Positions 61,313 to 64,000 of a stretch of 64,000 nt of DNA are shown here, one piece after another. The notes beneath the pieces are model-generated. The model saw nothing but the letters and a program-made list of their open reading frames with translations. It made no database searches and was not told the DNA's origin. The stretch is taken from contig NZ_JACJJQ010000002.1 of NCBI RefSeq assembly GCF_016900115.1, positions 38,146 to 102,145 on the forward strand, in the 5' to 3' direction. Every line of letters starts with the position of its first letter. Position 1 is the first letter of the stretch. The stretch comes from Limosilactobacillus alvi. GTDB taxonomy: Bacteria; Bacillota; Bacilli; Lactobacillales; Lactobacillaceae. A program made the translations under genes and the position numbers.

Positions 61313-62809
61313 ATGGATAAAGAAAAATTACAAGCTGCCTGTCATGAGCCAGCAATGCAAAAATTACTATACGAAGGGCGATTTGGACTCCGGATGGAAG
61401 CTCACCGGGTATTGACAAATGGTCGGGCAAGTCAGTTTCCTTACCCTAAAACGTTAGACCGCCGTGGAATTAATCCATATTTAACTAGTGGGGTAAACGA
61501 TAACCTAATGGAATTTAATGCCGTTATTATGAAAGAATCCAAGGCGGCAGTTCGTCAACTTGAGATTCTTCAACAAATTATTGACCACCAACTGCATGAA
61601 ACTGAACGTTTGTGGCCTCTTTCAATGGCACCGGCGCCAGTTTATCTTCATGATTTAGAATTTTTGAGTGACCATACGACGAAACCAGGAGCAGTTGACT
61701 TTAATCACTACTTGGTTAAAAAATACGGGGCAAGCCGGCTCTTAACCGCTGGGGTTCATGTCGGATATTCACTGCAAGAAGAGTTGATTGAAGAATTGTA
61801 TAACCGGTTTGGTAAGACTGAACACGCAAGTTTACCAGCTTTTAAAAACTACATTTACTTTAAGCTGGCCCAAGGATACATCATGTGGGAATGGTTGTTT
61901 ACTTATTTGTTTGGGGCAAGCCCAGTTCCTGATGATGCAAAAGCAATTATCCTTCCAGAAGTAGACCATCAGGTTCGGAGCTTTCGGAATAGTGACTATG
62001 GGTATGCTAACTTACCCGATGAACGGCTAAATTATAGTTCGTTAGCTACTTATGTCGAAAGTTTAAAGGGTTACTTAGCTAACGGAACTTATAGAAATCC
62101 GCATGAAGTTTTCGCTCCGGTTAGTTTGCGCGGCGAAACTGACGATATTGATCAAACGCTTGCCGATGGGGTTCAATTCATTTCCTTACGGATGTTTGAC
62201 CTTGATCCGTTTGCAGCAGCTGGAATTAGTGAAGATACCCTTAACTTCTTAGAATTAGTGATGGTCTATTTGCTATTAACGCCACAGCCGGATTATACCG
62301 CAGAACAAATTATGGCAGCTCAGCGACGGAACAACGAGGTGGCACTCCAAGAACCATTAACGCAAACTGATTGGATGCGCCAAGAAGCAGAGGGTTTCAC
62401 CCAAGCACTTGAACAATTCTGTGAAGATTATGATGCCCCAAGAAATTACCGTCTGGCATTGAAGTTCGTGGAACGGCGGATTGAAGACCCAAGCCTTACC
62501 CTTGCTGGTCAGCTTCAAGAAAAGAAAGAACAAGGGGCCTTTTTATCATTTGGGCTGAAAGTAGCTAACGATCGCTTCTCAAATTTAATTCAGTCTGGTC
62601 AAACGTTGAGTGTAATTGCTAAGGGTTATTCGCCAACGGTTCAACGATTGATTCGGGCAGCAATCCTCTTAGGAATCCAAGTGTGGATTAATGATGATGT
62701 TGAATTTGAGTTTGGTGGCAATAGTGTTCATGTTGCCCCAGGCGAAGATTTCGATCTTCCTGACGGAGCTGATGGTTATCTTAAGCAGGTTTTTCCAGAT
62801 TTAAATTAA
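61313..62809 (+). CDS. Glutamate-cysteine ligase (GshA-type)
   Basis: The 498-residue protein matches the ligase domain of bacterial glutamate-cysteine ligases: RFGLRMEAHRVLTNG, RRGINPYLTSGVNDN and HQVRSFRNSDYGYAN. It joins glutamate and cysteine with ATP. The ATP-grasp glutathione synthetase domain of bifunctional GshAB is absent, so the product would be gamma-glutamylcysteine unless a synthetase exists elsewhere. It starts behind AAAGGGGTG and lies 15 bases before the LDH-like gene. Confidence 0.85.
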   Translation: MDKEKLQAACHEPAMQKLLYEGRFGLRMEAHRVLTNGRASQFPYPKTLDRRGINPYLTSGVNDNLMEFNAVIMKESKAAVRQLEILQQIIDHQLHETERLWPLSMAPAPVYLHDLEFLSDHTTKPGAVDFNHYLVKKYGASRLLTAGVHVGYSLQEELIEELYNRFGKTEHASLPAFKNYIYFKLAQGYIMWEWLFTYLFGASPVPDDAKAIILPEVDHQVRSFRNSDYGYANLPDERLNYSSLATYVESLKGYLANGTYRNPHEVFAPVSLRGETDDIDQTLADGVQFISLRMFDLDPFAAAGISEDTLNFLELVMVYLLLTPQPDYTAEQIMAAQRRNNEVALQEPLTQTDWMRQEAEGFTQALEQFCEDYDAPRNYRLALKFVERRIEDPSLTLAGQLQEKKEQGAFLSFGLKVANDRFSNLIQSGQTLSVIAKGYSPTVQRLIRAAILLGIQVWINDDVEFEFGGNSVHVAPGEDFDLPDGADGYLKQVFPDLN

Positions 62810-62824
62810 GGCGAAGGTGAAAGA

Positions 62825-63715
62825 ATGCGGACAGTTGCAATTTATGGTCTAACAACGGTTGGAGCAACAGTTGCCGCTAACCTAGTTAGCCAACACCAAG
62901 TCGACGAATTAATAATTCTTGATCCAGATGAGCACAGGGCAGTAGCGGTAGCAAACGATTTAAAACTTGCCTACCCCTTTTTTAAACAAGTTCGCGTCCA
63001 AGAGTGGAGTAGTCTTGCTCAAACGAAGGTGTTGGTTGTTGCTTGTGGTGAGCTAAACTCAGTCCAACCGCAACTCAAAAACCAGGTGGAGTTAATTAAT
63101 CAGGTTCAAGATCAAATCACCGAGAGTAATTTTAGGGGAATTGTAATTAATTTAATGCAACCGAATGAAGCAATGACAGCTTTTATTCAGCGACAATGGC
63201 AGTTACCGCCCCAACGAGTTATTGGAACCGGGACAATGAGTGATACCCAAGCATTGAAACTGGCGATTGGGGAAACGCTTCAGCTAGCGCCAAGTAATGT
63301 AACTGGTTATGTATATGGCCAACACGATGGGCGTTTAGTCCCAGCTTGGTCAACATTTCGAATCAATGGTCGTTTTAACGACCAGGTAATTAGCGGGCAC
63401 AAGCTTGATCAAAATAAGGTAACTGTTAATGCACGTTTAACCAATTATTACATTAAGCGTGGTCAAGCTGGGGTACTGACTGCAACTAGACTAACGTTAG
63501 TGCTAATCCAAGCGATTTTTGAAGATCAACAGACCGTTTTTACCTTAGCAGTAAATCAACCTCAATTTGGAGGGTATGTGAGTTTTCCAGTTATGATAGG
63601 CCAAAATGGTGTCCAAAATTATTTGCTGTTGAAACTATACCCTCTTGAAGAAGCACAGCTCAAGGTAGCCCGGCAGGCAATTGCTGATCAAGAGATGCAG
63701 TTAACTCAAAAGTAA
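62825..63715 (+). CDS. Lactate-dehydrogenase-like protein lacking the substrate arginine
   Basis: The 296-residue protein is a paralogue of the dehydrogenase at 44655. It keeps D140 and H167 (GQHDGR). The carboxylate-binding arginine of LDSAR is A143 (SDTQALK), the NPCD asparagine is Q112, the GxGxxG motif reads GLTTVG (T10), and the mobile loop is shorter with no arginine. Normal 2-keto acid reduction is therefore doubtful. It follows the glutamate-cysteine ligase gene by 15 bases and is probably cotranscribed, suggesting a thiol- or glutamyl-related role. This is inference. Confidence 0.8.
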   Translation: MRTVAIYGLTTVGATVAANLVSQHQVDELIILDPDEHRAVAVANDLKLAYPFFKQVRVQEWSSLAQTKVLVVACGELNSVQPQLKNQVELINQVQDQITESNFRGIVINLMQPNEAMTAFIQRQWQLPPQRVIGTGTMSDTQALKLAIGETLQLAPSNVTGYVYGQHDGRLVPAWSTFRINGRFNDQVISGHKLDQNKVTVNARLTNYYIKRGQAGVLTATRLTLVLIQAIFEDQQTVFTLAVNQPQFGGYVSFPVMIGQNGVQNYLLLKLYPLEEAQLKVARQAIADQEMQLTQK

Positions 63716-63721
63716 AAAAGA

Positions 63722-63753
63722 ATGAGCAAGCTGCTTACCGCTTGCTTCTTTTT
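63722..63753 (+). terminator. Terminator after the LDH-like gene
   Basis: AGCAAGC pairs with GCTTGCT around a TGCTTACC loop and is followed by CTTTTTC. Confidence 0.8.
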
Positions 63754-63760
63754 CATCGTA

Positions 63761-63864
63761 AGCCTTCTGGTGGAGCTTTTTGACTGTAGTTGCTAAGTAA
63801 TATTCGGAAATGCAAACAACCTAAGATTAGTTCAGGATGAATTTTACCATCCTGGACTTTTTTA
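63761..63864 (+). repeat. Element A tail fragment with a replaced terminator
   Basis: GGAGC, GACTGTAGTTGCTAAGTAATATTCGGAAATGCAAA matches the tail, here written in two parts, but the final hairpin is unrelated: TTCAGGATG/CATCCTGGA with T6. It shows exchange of the terminal hairpin module. Confidence 0.6.
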
Positions 63865-64000
63865 TTACCCTAAAGATAGAGCTAAGGTCGTCCATAGCCT
63901 CAGGGACTGCGAGTCCGTATCACAAAATGACCTCCGCTATCTTTGCTTTGATATTTTGATTTTCAGGTTGTGGGACTACGAGTTCGAGTATAGGAAATGA
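63865..64000. other. Right-edge intergenic sequence with two similar short hairpins
   Basis: GGGACTGCGAGTCCGTAT (about 63902) and GGGACTACGAGTTCGAGTAT (about 63973) are related 18-20 base units about 70 bases apart, each with GGACT/AGTCC-like pairing. It is cut by the window edge, so its nature cannot be decided. Confidence 0.35.

Noticed and set aside
1-64000. CRISPR array, prophage, defence island or tRNA genes
   Set aside because: No regular spacer-repeat array, phage structural genes, restriction or other defence genes, or cloverleaf sequences were seen on either strand.

Overview
The window is chromosomal DNA from a low-to-mid GC lactic acid bacterium. I place it in family Lactobacillaceae, most likely genus Limosilactobacillus, by gene content and order: ruvAB-yajC, alaS-ireB-ruvX-DUF1292, cvpA-mutS2-trxA, rarA-6S RNA-usp, ppx-ppk-ppx and a hydroxyisocaproate/lactate-type dehydrogenase. 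Arginine is mostly CGG, and TTG/GTG starts with strong Shine-Dalgarno sites are frequent. No phage, plasmid, insertion sequence, CRISPR array, tRNA or rRNA was recognised.

Layout. 1-6000: end of mutL, ruvA, ruvB, a degenerate tRNA-guanine transglycosylase-like gene, yajC, nrnA and a DEAD-box helicase. 6000-19200: T-box and alaS, ireB-ruvX-DUF1292, rnhC (reverse), cvpA-mutS2-trxA, a stand-alone EAL protein, a DUF2507 protein (reverse), murI-rdgB and a phosphodiesterase. 19300-27600: a membrane-anchored matrixin-like protease, a divergent TIM/epimerase pair, gtrA-flavodoxin (reverse), map, a Crp/Fnr regulator-phosphorylase-pnuC operon for nicotinamide riboside-type salvage, and a zinc-type binding protein behind a Zur-like operator. 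27800-38300: a Pro/Ser/Gln-rich surface protein, trxB, a HAD phosphatase, pgcA, a YfbR-type HD protein, and a gluconate operon (gntK-gntP plus a LacI-type regulator). 38600-48400: a polyphosphate operon, galE, an L-2-hydroxyacid dehydrogenase and tsaB-rimI-tsaD (reverse). 48800-64000: an amino-acid permease, an Rrf2-type regulator, a broken acyltransferase, an amidohydrolase, ppsA with a perfect cre site, usp, 6S RNA, rarA, a DUF1694 protein, a frameshifted exo/endonuclease-phosphatase-family gene, a glutamate-cysteine ligase and a second, divergent dehydrogenase.

The strongest signal not explained by ordinary genes is a family of about eleven intergenic repeats, called element A here. Full copies are near 9080-9361, 36945-37240 and 56506-56788, with eight diverged or partial copies. 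The best copies fold into nested helices. Most copies end in a terminator-like hairpin whose core GAAGAAAC/GTTTCTTC is constant while the outer stem changes sequence on both sides and keeps pairing. Nearly all copies sit at 3' ends of genes in the direction of transcription. This looks like a structured, mobile or recombining 3'-end RNA or terminator module.

A second theme is paralogues that keep the fold but lose catalytic residues. They are a TGT-like protein without its three key aspartates, a Ppx-like protein beside ppk with degenerate ATPase and HD motifs, and a lactate-dehydrogenase-like protein lacking the substrate-binding arginine. A divergent triosephosphate isomerase/UDP-GlcNAc 2-epimerase pair, altered at usually invariant positions, belongs with them. 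All functional statements come from reading the sequence against known families; no database search was run.
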